The position numbers and the translations under genes are program-made. DNA of 64,000 nucleotides from Macrocystis pyrifera (lineage: Eukaryota; Sar; Phaeophyceae; Laminariales; Laminariaceae). The stretch covers positions 12,560,580 to 12,624,579 of the forward strand of contig JASSKH010000011.1 of assembly GCA_031763025.1 (NCBI GenBank). The letters run 5' to 3'. The notes beneath the pieces are model-generated. The model was not told the origin of the DNA. It saw nothing but the letters and a program-made list of their open reading frames with translations, and searched no databases. Of the stretch, positions 30,975-40,548 are shown one piece after another; the first letter of the stretch is position 1; the number at the start of each line of letters is the position of its first letter.

Positions 30975-31710
30975 GGAATGCGAGGAGGGGGGGGGCGTAA
31001 CAGGAGGAGTAGAAGAGAAACTACAGTTGTGGACGAAAATAGGAAGGAGATGGAAGACAGGGTAGCAAGCCACCAGGTCGACTAGGAAGTATAATATGCT
31101 TACTCTGCTGCTCGTGCCGCCAACTCGTGCAGCTGGTTCACGTGGTCTTCATTTGTCTTCTTTTTTTCCGTTTTTTGCGCTGATCCTCCGTGATTTTCAT
31201 TTTATTTATTCCTTTTCCTTGCTTTTATTGATAATTGATACCTGGTAAGCCCTAAAGGAGTCGTGTGTGTGGTGCGGGTGGATGACGAGCCTACTCTGCT
31301 TTTTCTTTCGCATTGTCTCACGCCGAAGGGCGGGACATATAGTTGACGATCGCAAGACGGCGACGGCAGACAGGGTAGCAAGGTACAAGGCGGACTAGCA
31401 GGGAGAACCTGGCTATGCCACTCGTACCACAAACTTCTGCCACCACCTGGAGCGTGCGTTGTGCTCTTTGGTTTGCATGTTATATTCCCTTGATTTTTAG
31501 TCTTACTTTGTTTATAACTATTACGGGGGTCCATAGTTAATGGGACAAAAAATTGATAGTAAAAATACGTAAACATATAGGTTTTTATTTACAACATAGG
31601 TCCTATTAACTATGGACCCCCGTAGTAGTGCTGTTTTTCTTTTTTTTCTTTTTTTCGGCTCGTTCTTTTCAAGTATCTGCCACATCCCCTGCGGGGGCGA
31701 ACGACAGTCT
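30975..31710 (+). pseudogene. LINE family-1 copy C, 3' part
   Basis: Resumes from the duplicated target with AACAGGAGGAGTAGAAGAG and ends the tail with VDENRK-type residues and GACAGGGTAGCAAG. The 3' tail follows, with the second GACAGGGTAGCAAGGTAC at about 31,369, CCTGGCTATGCCACTCGTAC, then MITE copy 7 (31,519-31,627), and the tail continues to GGCGAACGACAGTC near 31,700. Confidence 0.75.
31519..31627. mobile_element. MITE copy 7, inside a LINE tail
   Basis: TATTACGGGGGTCCATAG to CTATGGACCCCCGTAGTA, TA on both sides. The LINE copy A tail (4860-4930) has the uninterrupted sequence, so the insertion point is clear. Confidence 0.85.
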
Positions 31711-31834
31711 GTTCAATTTTTTTTAATCTCATATTTTTCTCTTGCGATTTGTCTTCGTTTTTGTGTTTTCTTTGTTCTCCTTTGTTTCTTTATCATCGCA
31801 TGCGCATGTATGTCGTGTCTGTTGTCGTATCCAA

Positions 31835-31910
31835 TATGATGCAGCCGCCGTAAATCTGCCTGCGCAGGCGAAGTTTCAGAACCTGCCTGCGAAAAATGGC
31901 ACGGTATTTA
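31835..31910 (+). repeat. Repeat with GCGCAGGCGAAGTTTCAG, inverted copy at 34,062-34,138
   Basis: GCAGCCGCCGTAAATCTGCC, TGCGCAGGCGAAGTTTCAG and AACCTGCCTGCGAAAAA match the reverse complement of 34,062-34,138. Nature unknown. Confidence 0.6.
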
Positions 31911-32960
31911 CAGTGGAAACTCGCACAAATAGTTGGAAATCACCGCACGACGAGCACACAGCGCGCAGCGAACGAACACACACGCACGCACACACTAGCT
32001 CAGCAGCAGAAGAAGCTCGTAAAAAAATATCTAGCAGAGCGGGCGGTTTTACGGTGAGTGCGGCTGTGGTGCTAGTGCTATTATTTTTCTTACTGGTATC
32101 GTTTATCATGCCCAGACGTACTCTCGCACACGCAGCTCTCATACTCGAGCCGCCGCACACAGCACCACAAAAGCAGCCGTAGCAGCACGAGCAGGGGATA
32201 GAGGAGTGGCACGAGGCCCCTCGTTGTTGGAGCTGCTACGGCACAGCAGGCCAGTTGGTCGTTTATAGTATCAGCTATTGGTACCTGCGCCTATAGCGAG
32301 AAAAGCAGCAAGAAGACATAATCTCGTCATTTCAGGAAATGAACCTACTATTATCAATACTCGTAAAGTACAACGGTATTTAGTTGGTTAAAAGCACTAT
32401 GTTTTTTTTAGGGGGGGTGCTGACGCGCAACACTCTGGACGATAATATAATACCGTGTGGAGTCTGATATCGAAATTAAACGCAATTATGTTTCCGGGCG
32501 CAGGGTTGTTGCTGCACCAACGAACGTGGCGCATGCTGCTTGCTTTGTGCGTACAGCAGTAGGTTTACGGCACTACCAACGAACAATGTTGCACCAGGAA
32601 TATGCTCAATCACCGACAACGTTTCCGTGTGGGGCTGTTCCTGTTGGTACAGCAGTACCACGCTGGCCGGAAAAATGATTACTTGGCACGTTAAATTTCG
32701 ATACCACAACAGTTTAGTAGACTCCGAACGGTAATATATTAGTATCCAGAGTAGTGTGTGACGCAGTACCCAACAAAAATAAAAACGTATCAGTACCTGG
32801 TAGTTCTTTCAGCGTATAAAATACCGTTGTACTTCCTGTATAACGAGGTTATGTCTTGTTGCCGCTTCTCTCGCTAGAGGTAGGCATCTATAGCTGTAGC
32901 AGGGGTACTATAAACGAGCGACTTGCCTGCTGTTCCGTAGCAGCTACAACGGCGAGGGTG
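31911..32960. other. No recognisable gene
   Basis: Unassigned sequence with short frames; a 146-residue plus frame (31,742-32,182) crosses the repeat above and shows no motif. A GTACCTGGTAG word is at about 32,793. Confidence 0.4.
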
Positions 32961-32969
32961 CTCGTGCCG

Positions 32970-33990
32970 CTCCGCCTCTATAGAGAGACCCTGCTGTACG
33001 GGTGCGTGACGTGGACTCTTGGTCACAGGAGCACTTCGCTGAGCTCCGAACGGCACACCACAAACTCCTCCTACGGATCATTGGCTTCCAGCACCGGCAA
33101 CGCACTGACCACCTTGTATCGTACGACAAGGCCCTCAAAAAGGCACAATGCGAGAGCGTTGAGACGACCATCCGCAAAAGACTCCTCATATTTGCAGGGG
33201 TCGTACAGCGGGCGACCAATGAGCGGCTGACCCGCCGGGTGATGTTTGGGACGATGGCGGGTGGGGAGAACCCAGGACCAGGCCGACCGGAAAAGACCCG
33301 ATGGGCCCAATGTCTAGCAGACAACCTCAGGGTTTCGCAAGCCACCGAGGGGTCCACGGAAAGCTCCCCTCTGCTGTTCGGAGTAGAAACGGTGTTATGG
33401 TCGGGGACGGCTAAGAAGAGCGAGAAGTGGTACTGGGGGGTCATCGACGCGGCGGACTGTTTCATGGCGAGGTGGCACAGGGACGAGGCACAGAGGAGTC
33501 GGCCACGCCACGCAGTTGAGGACGCAAAGAACGGCGACAACGGGAGGGGCGGAGGGGGGAAGAGCAGCCGTACTGATACAGCTGTCGACGAATGCAGAAA
33601 CGGACTGATAGATCGGGTGGCTAGGTATCGGTTCGACTAGCTCTTACAGTCTGTTGCCTGTAGCTCCCTCTCTTTCGTGTCGCTTCGTCCGCGCAGCAGA
33701 TATCTGTCCTTCCTGAGTACATATGCTTTCCGCCTGGCAGCCTTTCTGAAGTCCTTGCGTCGTTTGTGTTCTGTTTTCATTTCAAATTTTTGTTCGTGTT
33801 TTTATCTGTTTGCTCTTATTTGTTGGTCATGTTGCTTGTGTTGTTGTGTTCTCGTACCCGGTACGCTGGCCTTTCACTTCCTTGATACTTGAATTTGCGA
33901 GTATCATCGTTTTTATTTTATTATTTTGGTTTTCTCTTGTCTCACAGTCTGTGATCACGCAATCAGATTTCTCTACGATAAGGAATCAGG
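32970..33990 (+). pseudogene. LINE family-1 copy E: RT C-terminus and 3' tail
   Basis: Begins mid-domain with ETLLYGCVTWTL, shifts frame, then 33,002-33,640 is open: HFAELRTAHHKLLLRIIGFQ, KALKKAQCESVETTIRKR, RVMFGTMAGGENPGPG, FGVETVLWSGTAKKSEKWYW, ending DRVARYRFD. 5'-truncated before the RT palm. The T-rich tail to about 33,990 differs from the tails of copies A-C, so this may be a second subfamily. Confidence 0.8.
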
Positions 33991-34060
33991 ACGGACACTG
34001 GGTGTACTGATGACGCTGGGTAGACAGGACGATTTAATGTGAAGACAACAACAACTGTAT
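33985..34060 (+). repeat. Dispersed repeat D, partial copy
   Basis: GGACGGACACTGGGTGTAC and GATTTAATGTGAAGACAACA; more diverged than the others. Confidence 0.45.
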
Positions 34061-34061
34061 A

Positions 34062-34138
34062 AGACGTGCTTTTTTTTGCTGGCAGGTTCTGAAACTTCGC
34101 CTGCGCAAGCAGATTTATGGCGGCTGGATGACATGGCA
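34062..34138 (-). repeat. Inverted copy of the 31,835-31,910 repeat
   Basis: GGTTCTGAAACTTCGCCTGC and AAGCAGATTTATGGCGGC on plus are the complement of the first copy. Confidence 0.6.
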
Positions 34139-34189
34139 TTGCATTGCATGATTGTCCACGGTGCTTACTGGTACGAGGCAACGTATCAT

Positions 34190-34285
34190 GGCGGACAATA
34201 GTAAGAAGGACCTACGGTGCAGTTAAACACCTATATATTTCCCTATTTTTACGAACAATATTGGTCTTGTTTACTATGGTACCAA
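34190..34285. mobile_element. MITE remnant (copy 8)
   Basis: AGGACCTACGGTGCAG, ACCTATATATTTCCC and TTGTTTACTATGGTACC keep the family order, but the outer TTACGGGGG ends are gone. Confidence 0.5.
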
Positions 34286-34435
34286 CAATATTTAAATATT
34301 GTTTGTAAAAATAGAGAAATACAAGGCTTTCCTTCGGAGTGGGTATTCCGTCGTTTCGTGTACATATCACTGCAATTAATTGGCGACTTAGCCCAAAGCC
34401 AACCAAACTAAATGTATTTGTGTAAGAAACGGTGA

Positions 34436-35058
34436 AGGGTGTAATAATCACGTTTATTTATTAATGTAATGTGAAACGTAAGATCGGGTGACGCAAGAGT
34501 AAGAATGACATTCGTCAAATAATAAGAATAACATATTTCATCAGTGTGGGGAGAGAATGGAGTAGTGCTTGCATGTGGATGACATACGACGTACAACATA
34601 CAGGCTGTTGTTTAAAGGAAGGTTTGGGACAGGAGAGAAAGCAGCAGTGCCGGCAACGACAACGGTTATGGAAATGTTGTATAGTTGCTGGGCGGCCGCG
34701 ATTTCGATGTAGCCAGCATAGGAGTTTGGATGAGACATGATATGTAAATAGTCTTCCAGGATGCTGTAGTAACGAGGCGGGAGGCCCAGAATGTGGATCT
34801 GTTCGCTGTTGAACCCGTTGGATATGTGTAGGAAGAAATAATCGTGATTTTGGGAAATGTGGGAAACAATTTGTTTCCTTTCGTTCGTCCTGGATGGCGA
34901 CAATCTGCTTGGCGTACTGCTTCGGAATTCCGCGAAGCCCTGGAGCAGGCGAAATGGAAGGGAGTCTTTTTGCGCTTGATGATGATGTCTCCGTCTTTGC
35001 TGGTGGAGTCCGTCAGGCGGCAGTTGTAGCACTTGCCACGGACCTCGTCGAAGTAAAC
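34436..35058 (-). pseudogene. Second zinc-finger plus OTU-like exon (arm 2)
   Basis: Minus strand: VYFDEVRGKCYNCRLTDS, DGDIIIKRKKTPFHFAC, then in another frame NERKQIVSHISQNHDYFFLH, LEDYLHIMSHPNSYAGYIEI, AAQQLYNISITVVVAG. Here the OTU-like block is uninterrupted (arm 1 has a stop after SYGG), and GY(A)GYIEI keeps the expected pattern except Ala for Gly. It ends with INKRDYYTLHRF. The change of frame between zinc finger and OTU-like block is shared by both arms, so it may mark an unrecognised intron rather than a lesion. Cys of the OTU catalytic site is not found. Confidence 0.5.
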
Positions 35059-35112
35059 ATATAGGGTGCGCGGGGCGGGAGTGGCGTGCAGGGAATGGGG
35101 GGGGGGGGGGGG

Positions 35113-35148
<36 letters not shown>

Positions 35149-35525
35149 AGTTCATTATTTGTACTACTCTACAGCGGCACAACAGCAGCACGTAATCGCT
35201 TGCTATACGACGGCAGCAGCAGCAGCAGCAGAAGCAGCAAGTACGTAATTTCATTGACGATACAGAAATATGTACACACACAAGTGTAGTACAGTACACA
35301 CACAAATCACTTCCAGCATGATGTACGGCAACAACGCAGCAGCACCACAAAACAAATCATTGACGATACAGAAATATGTACACACGCACAAGTTTTTAAG
35401 TGTAATATACACACAAATCATGTCTAGCATGATGTACGGCAACAACGCAGCAGCGCCACAAAACGACCAGGAAACACAATTATCCGAGTACATACAAACA
35501 TTCAGTGAATATCGCGGCAGCACTA

Positions 35526-35564
<39 letters not shown>

Positions 35565-35586
35565 GCAACGGATCGCCACAGCGTTG

Positions 35587-36086
35587 TGTGATGCGGTGAC
35601 CGCTCTAGGGTAGTGGTAAGGGTAGTGGTAAGGGACGCAGGTGGTTCTGGCAGCTGGAAAGCAGTGCTTCGCTTATTCTGGTTTAGATCTTCTTATTGAT
35701 GGCGAGAGCTGAGGAGGTGCTCTGGTAGAGAAGTGAGAGGTAGGGGGGCGGGACTCGACGCCCAGATATACTCGTCCCACCCCACGCCACAAGCTCTCCT
35801 AAATTCATCTTATCTGATGTACGCCTACAGAACTTTCCTATGGCTACCAATCGTTCTTCTGCTAATATAAGAATATCTCACTTCGTGATCCTATCTGCGT
35901 TAAGGAACATTACTCTCATCTAAGGGGTTTTCCGCCCTAGGGAACATTCCTAAGAGAACGTTACTCTCAACTAACGGAATATCCGCCGGGTTAATCCATT
36001 CTTTGGATTATTCTCGTATTCGTGAGCTAGAAAACTGCAACGTGTTATCTATATCTATAGCCCATGAATACTCTACTCATATCACA
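35587..36086. repeat. TRIM LTR (left)
   Basis: 500 bp, about 98.6% identical to the right LTR by direct comparison. Ends TGTGAT and ATCACA. Confidence 0.9.
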
Positions 36087-36341
36087 TTAGCCCACCCTGA
36101 ATAGTCGTATATGCAGACCACAAGATGGTCGGAGGGTGATGACAAAGTTCATCCCAAACGGCCAGGAAAAAGGTGGTCGAAGATGCGGCTATTCGAAACA
36201 AACGAAATGAGGCTATAGATCCCCCCACACCTCGTAATAAGACCCAAATACTACGACGAGGGGGTGTTCGCTGAGAACAACCACTGAAAGGGAGACTAAA
36301 GGAGAGAGAGAGACAGAACTCAAAGCAGAGGCGACGCCAGA

Positions 36342-36841
36342 TGTGATGCGGTGACCGCTCTAGGGTAGTGGTAAGGGTAGTGGTAAGGGACGCAGGTGGT
36401 TCTGGCAGCTGGAAAGCAGTGCTTCGCTTATTCCGATTTAGATCTTCTTATTGATGGCGAGAGCTGAGGAGGTGCTCTGGTAGAGAAGTGAGAGGTAGGG
36501 GGGCGGGACTCGACGCCCAGATATACTGGTCCCACCCCACGCCACAAGCTCTCCTAAATTCCTCTTATCTGATGTACGCCTACAGAACTTTCCTATGGCT
36601 ACCAATCGTTCTTCTGCTAATATAAGAATATCTCACTTCGTGATCCTATCTGCGTTAAGGAACATTACTCTCATCTAAGGGGTTTTCCGCCCTAGGGAAC
36701 ATTCCTAAGAGAACGTTACTCTCAACTAACGGAATATCCGCCGGGTTAATCCATTCTTTGGATTATTCTCGTATTCGTGAGCTAGAAGACTGCAACGTAT
36801 TATCTATATCTACAGCCCATGAATACTCTACTCATATCACA
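36342..36841. repeat. TRIM LTR (right)
   Basis: 500 bp; ATTCCGATTT for ATTCTGGTTT, and single changes near TACTGGTCCC, AATTCCTCTT, AGAAGACTGC, ACGTATTATC and CTACAGCCC distinguish it from the left LTR. Confidence 0.9.
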
Positions 36842-37565
36842 GTTGGCAGCAGCAGCATAGCAACGATATGAAAAGAAGGGAGAAAAAAAGTATGTACCCC
36901 GAGGCCGTCCGAAAAGTATTTTTGGTACCTCACTATAGACCCACCTCCGCATGCTGTACGGCAACAACGCAGCAGCAGCATATGAGCAACAATACGAAAT
37001 ACGAGAAAAAGTAGTACGTACGCAAAATGCAGGAGCAAAACGACCAAAATAATATTTTTACGTATCAAAAAAAACATTTGGGTCCAAAATGGCCAATAAA
37101 AACATTAATCCGCGTTGGCAGCAGCGTCATAGCAACGATATGAGAATAAGGAAGAAAAAAAGTATGTACCCTGGTATGCCACAATCGCAAATCCTACGGA
37201 ATTTCATTGACGATACCGAAATACGTACACACACAAGTGCAGCATGATGTACGGCAACAACGCAGCAGCACCACAGCAGCAGCATAGCAACGATATACAT
37301 GAAAATAACCAAGCCAAAAACGAGAAATTGCAGTACGTACGCAAAATGCAGGAGCAAAACGACAAAAATATTTTTTCACGTATCAAAAGGAACCATTTGA
37401 GTACAAAAACGACCAAGAAAAACAGTAATCCGAGTACATACGAACATTCAGTGGAATTGCGGCAGCATTAGCAGCAGCAGCAGCAGAAGCAGCCACAGCC
37501 TTAGCAGCAGCAGAAGCTGCAACGAATCGCCGCAGCGTTGGCAGCGTTGGCAGCGTTGGCAGCGT

Positions 37566-37600
<35 letters not shown>

Positions 37601-38250
37601 CAACGATATGAAAATAAGGAAGAAAAAAAGCATGTACTCTGGTATGCGGCCATCGCGAAACCTACGGAGGTGACGATCCGAAAATATGTACGCTTCCAGC
37701 ATGATGCACGGCAACAACGCAGCAGCACTACATACAGCAGCAGCAATTGCACAGGAGCAGCAGGTGCACAGCACGGCAACAACGCAGCAGCACTACAGCA
37801 GCAGCGAGTGCACAGGAGAAGCAGGTGCACAGCAGCAGCAGCACTCATGGCGTGGCGCTGACAGCAGCAGCAGCAGCAGCGGCAGCCGAAAACGAGCAAA
37901 ATGAGCATGTGGGGTCACCAAAAAAACACGTACACACAGAAATCGTGTGCATGCACCCAAAATGCACCACAGTAGCAGCAGCACTCACGTCGTTCGGTGA
38001 AAGCGGTGACGGCGACAGCTGAATCCTCCGTTCCTTCGTTCACGTCCCGCAAACAGTTGTGCATGTGCGCGTTCGCGTGCACTGTGTGTAAGATGAGCCG
38101 ACGCAACTCACGAAGGGGAAAGAACGAGCATCGATGAGTCAAAAAAAAAAAAAACGCTTTGACGTAGGATTGTATGCAAAAAGGCAATTGAAAACCCCCA
38201 AAAAACGTACTGGCAACATACAGCATGCACAATAGACATAAGACACTCAC
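36842..38250 (-). repeat. CAG/CTG-rich intron of arm 2
   Basis: Same blocks as 5583-8194 in reverse, with fewer tandem units. (GCAGCGTTG)n-type short tandem at about 37,537-37,570 and CAG runs at 37,470-37,600 and 37,735-37,880. Not coding. Confidence 0.7.
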
Positions 38251-38640
38251 CACTGTCAGCAGTCTCGAGGGAGTACGAGACAGTCCCTTCCTTGATCGGG
38301 CGAGCACAGAACTCGCAGTCGGTTGCCCTGTCAGGATGATCCCGCCACCACGCACGTGAGATCCTTGCAGGTGGCGAAGGCCACGTTTTTGCCACCAGGC
38401 GCGGAGTTCTTGACCAAGTGCTGGTCCGTGCACTGGTCGCAAACAACAGCCGGCACCAGGTCGGTCTTTGTCGTTGCCGCTCTCTTGCCAGAGTTGCCAG
38501 AGGGCGAGGACCACGCGCCTCTCGACGAGGGGGAGGTGAGCTTAGGGGGCGTGGAGAAGGGAGAGGCGGGGGTTGCAGCACCAGCAGGTTCGCCACCGAC
38601 AGCAGCAGCTTGGCCGCCGACAGCTGCACCTATCTATGCC
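38251..38640 (-). pseudogene. Zinc-finger exon of the duplicated gene (arm 2)
   Basis: Minus strand, open from 38,640: a Gly/Ala/Pro-rich leader, KTDLVPAVVCDQCTDQHLVK, NVAFATCKDLTC, then a 1-bp frame change and DCEFCARPIKEGTVSYSL, ending at a GTGAGT donor. The lesion here (after DLTC) differs from the one in arm 1 (after TDQH), and each arm is intact where the other is broken, so the parent gene had both parts in frame. Confidence 0.62.
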
Positions 38641-38965
38641 GTTCGTCGAAGGCGAGATACCTCTTTTAGGCGCCGTGCGAAGAGCTGTCTATTGGTTGGC
38701 AGTTTGCGGAAGAAGAAAGAAGAAAAGGTTGTTTGGCTGTTTGGCGAAGAAGAAAGAAGAAAGGTTGTTTGGCTGTTCGGTTGTTTCAAAGAAGGAAGAA
38801 AGGTTGTTTGGCTGTTCGGCAGTTTCAAAGAAGAAGGGCTGTTTGCGAAGAGCTGTCTATCAGTCGGTCTGTCTGCCAAGAGCTAGCAAGTGACAACGAT
38901 CTCAAAAATCGTAATTATAGTTGTATTTATACGTGAATGTTTTTTTTTGTGTGTACAGCAGTAGT

Positions 38966-38995
38966 AGGTCCTATTTACTATGGTCCCCCGTAGTA
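38966..38995. mobile_element. MITE half (copy 9)
   Basis: Right end only: GGTCCTATTTACTATGGTCC, CCCGTAGTA. The left half is missing next to the boundary of arm 2. Confidence 0.6.
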
Positions 38996-39145
38996 GCATC
39001 TCTGTGGTCTAGTTTTGTGGACACAGAACCACAGAACTAGTATCTCTCTCGTACGAGCAATGAAAAATCGGCACGGACACTGGTTGTGCTGCATGTCGAC
39101 GGGTAGAAAGCACGGTTTAATGTGAAGAACACACACACATTATTC
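38996..39145 (+). repeat. Dispersed repeat D, copy 4
   Basis: CACGGACACTGGTTGTGCTG, CATGTCGACGGGTAGAAAGC, GGTTTAATGTGAAGAACACA. Confidence 0.6.
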
Positions 39146-39160
39146 GTCGGCAGACCTTGA

Positions 39161-39510
39161 TATTACGGGGGGTCATCGTAAATAGGACCTACGGCACATG
39201 CGAAAAAAGTTCGTATTGACCTATTTGTTCTCCCCGAATCCGGAAAATAAAATATCTTCCTGCGTCTGTAAAATGGACCGGCGTGCTGCCCGTTCTGACC
39301 TGGAGTAGGTAGGATCTTTAGGGGTGTCTTTGACTTGAAAATTGCGTAGGGCGGTCTGCACTTCGGAATCGTCGTCCGAAATTAATTGAGAAATTTCCTG
39401 ATTCGATGCAAACGCGGCGCAGCGGCGTTTATCCCTCTTATGGCCCATTTTGGCTGCGGTTTGGGGTTAGGGTTAGGGTTTTTAGAGGGACCATAGTAAA
39501 TAGTAAAAAT
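39161..39510. mobile_element. MITE-like ends around a small insert (copies 10 and 11)
   Basis: TATTACGGGGGGTCATCGTA at 39,161 and TTTAGAGGGACCATAGTAAA at 39,481 are both left-type ends in the same orientation. The 270 bp between them carry a minus-strand frame (39,221-39,448, MGHKRDKRRCAAFASNQEIS) of unknown meaning. They may be ends of a larger relative of the MITE, or two broken copies. Confidence 0.4.
39465..39481 (+). repeat. Short interstitial telomere-like stretch
   Basis: GGGTTAGGGTTAGGGTTT, about two and a half TTAGGG units, beside the MITE-like end at 39,481. Confidence 0.6.
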
Positions 39511-39589
39511 TTATTCAAATTTAAATAATCACACCCTGGACAAATACTATTTCAATAGTCTATTGTGTCTACAAATGATTCAGGAGGAT

Positions 39590-40190
39590 GTGTGCTAAAT
39601 GGATTTGTCTTGACAAATGTTTTTGGTGACGGTCTATTAATTGAAATTGTCAATACAATTGATTTCGGCGATTGCCCACTAATTGAAATTGGTCAGGCAA
39701 TTGTTTTCGGCGAGTGTCTATGAATGAATTGGAATTGTCCAGGCAATTGGTTTCGAATACCATCTACTAGTTGAATTGTGTGAGCAATAGGTTTCGAGTA
39801 TTGTCTATGAATTGGAATTGTCCAAACAATTGGTTGCGGAGACTGCTGATTAGTTGGAATTAGTCACCAAATTGATTTCGGGTGCTATCCAATAATTGGA
39901 ATAGTCCAGACTATTGATTTTGGGTGCTATCCAATAATTGGAATTGTCCAGACAAGTGATTTCGGGTGTTGTCCACTAACAGAAATTGTTCGGACAATGG
40001 ATTTCGGGAGCTGTCTATTAATTGGATTTGTCTGAACTTTTTATTTCGGCTGCTGCTTATTAATTGAAAGTGTCCGCACAATTGATTTCGGGTGCTGTCA
40101 ATTAAATGAAATTGTCAAAACGGACTTCGACGACTGGAAAGTAGTTGGAACCGCACAATTCATTTCAGATGCCGCGCAAGAAATCAATTG
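39590..40190. repeat. 42-bp tandem satellite with hairpin-forming units
   Basis: About fourteen degenerate units, marked by GATTTCGG(G/C)-type words at 39,661, 39,703, 39,749, 39,790, 39,832 and onward at ~42-bp steps. Each unit has AATTGTC..GACAATT, an inverted pair. Units differ by many substitutions, so the array is old. Confidence 0.72.
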
Positions 40191-40548
40191 CTCGATAAAT
40201 GCCATGGCCGTGTACCTACAGCAGTAGTTATTGTATTATGATATACACTCCCCATTGAATTGATACTACTCGTAATATATCAAAATAAAGGACCTTGCAA
40301 ATGATTACGTATTCCTGCGGCGGCGGTGATTGGTTGTTTCCCAAAAGTGACTTGGAAATGTTTCCGCCTATTTAAGTAAACAGTCTTGTACATCCGAAAG
40401 TGCGCTCATTCGACCCAGTATACATACCACATAATGGGCGTTATATTACCCCAGTAGTACCGCTATCTATTCGTTCAAGAAAGCTAGCTAGCCATCTCCC
40501 CGCCAACAAGAGTTCTCACCATGCCTTAGCACGACTCGTAACCGAGAA
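40191..40548. other. No recognisable gene
   Basis: AT-rich; contains CCTACAGCAGTAGTTATTG, a word common in this window. Confidence 0.4.

Larger units (their letters stand above)
35587..36841 (-). mobile_element. TRIM: 500-bp LTRs around a 255-bp interior
   Basis: LTRs 35,587-36,086 and 36,342-36,841 are both exactly 500 bp, start TGTGATGCGG and end ACTCATATCACA (TGTGAT...ATCACA), and differ by about seven substitutions. A 4-bp target duplication GTTG lies at 35,583-35,586 and 36,842-36,845. Arm 1 (about 6925-6940) has the uninterrupted site CCAACGCTGTGG, a natural empty allele. The interior has no coding capacity. Read on the minus strand, TGGCGTCGCC starts 2 bp inside the LTR and could be a primer-binding site, so I place the element on minus; this orientation is an inference. 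TRIM elements depend on enzymes supplied in trans. Confidence 0.9.
34319..38930 (-). repeat. Arm 2 of the large inverted duplication
   Basis: Reverse-complement counterpart of 4975-9068. Reading on the minus strand from 38,930: leader with ACAGCTCTTCGCAAACAGCC, zinc-finger exon (38,640-38,251), CTG-rich intron, G-run (35,098-35,147, C on this strand), zinc-finger/OTU-like exon, end at 34,319. It contains the TRIM at 35,587-36,841. Leader triplets CTTTGAAACAGCCGAACAGC are repeated more often here than in arm 1. Confidence 0.85.

Noticed and set aside
39465-39481. Chromosome end
   Set aside because: Only two to three TTAGGG units, with unrelated sequence continuing on both sides.
39590-40190. 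Possible CRISPR array
   Set aside because: Units are contiguous 42-bp degenerate repeats without unique spacers, in a eukaryotic context.
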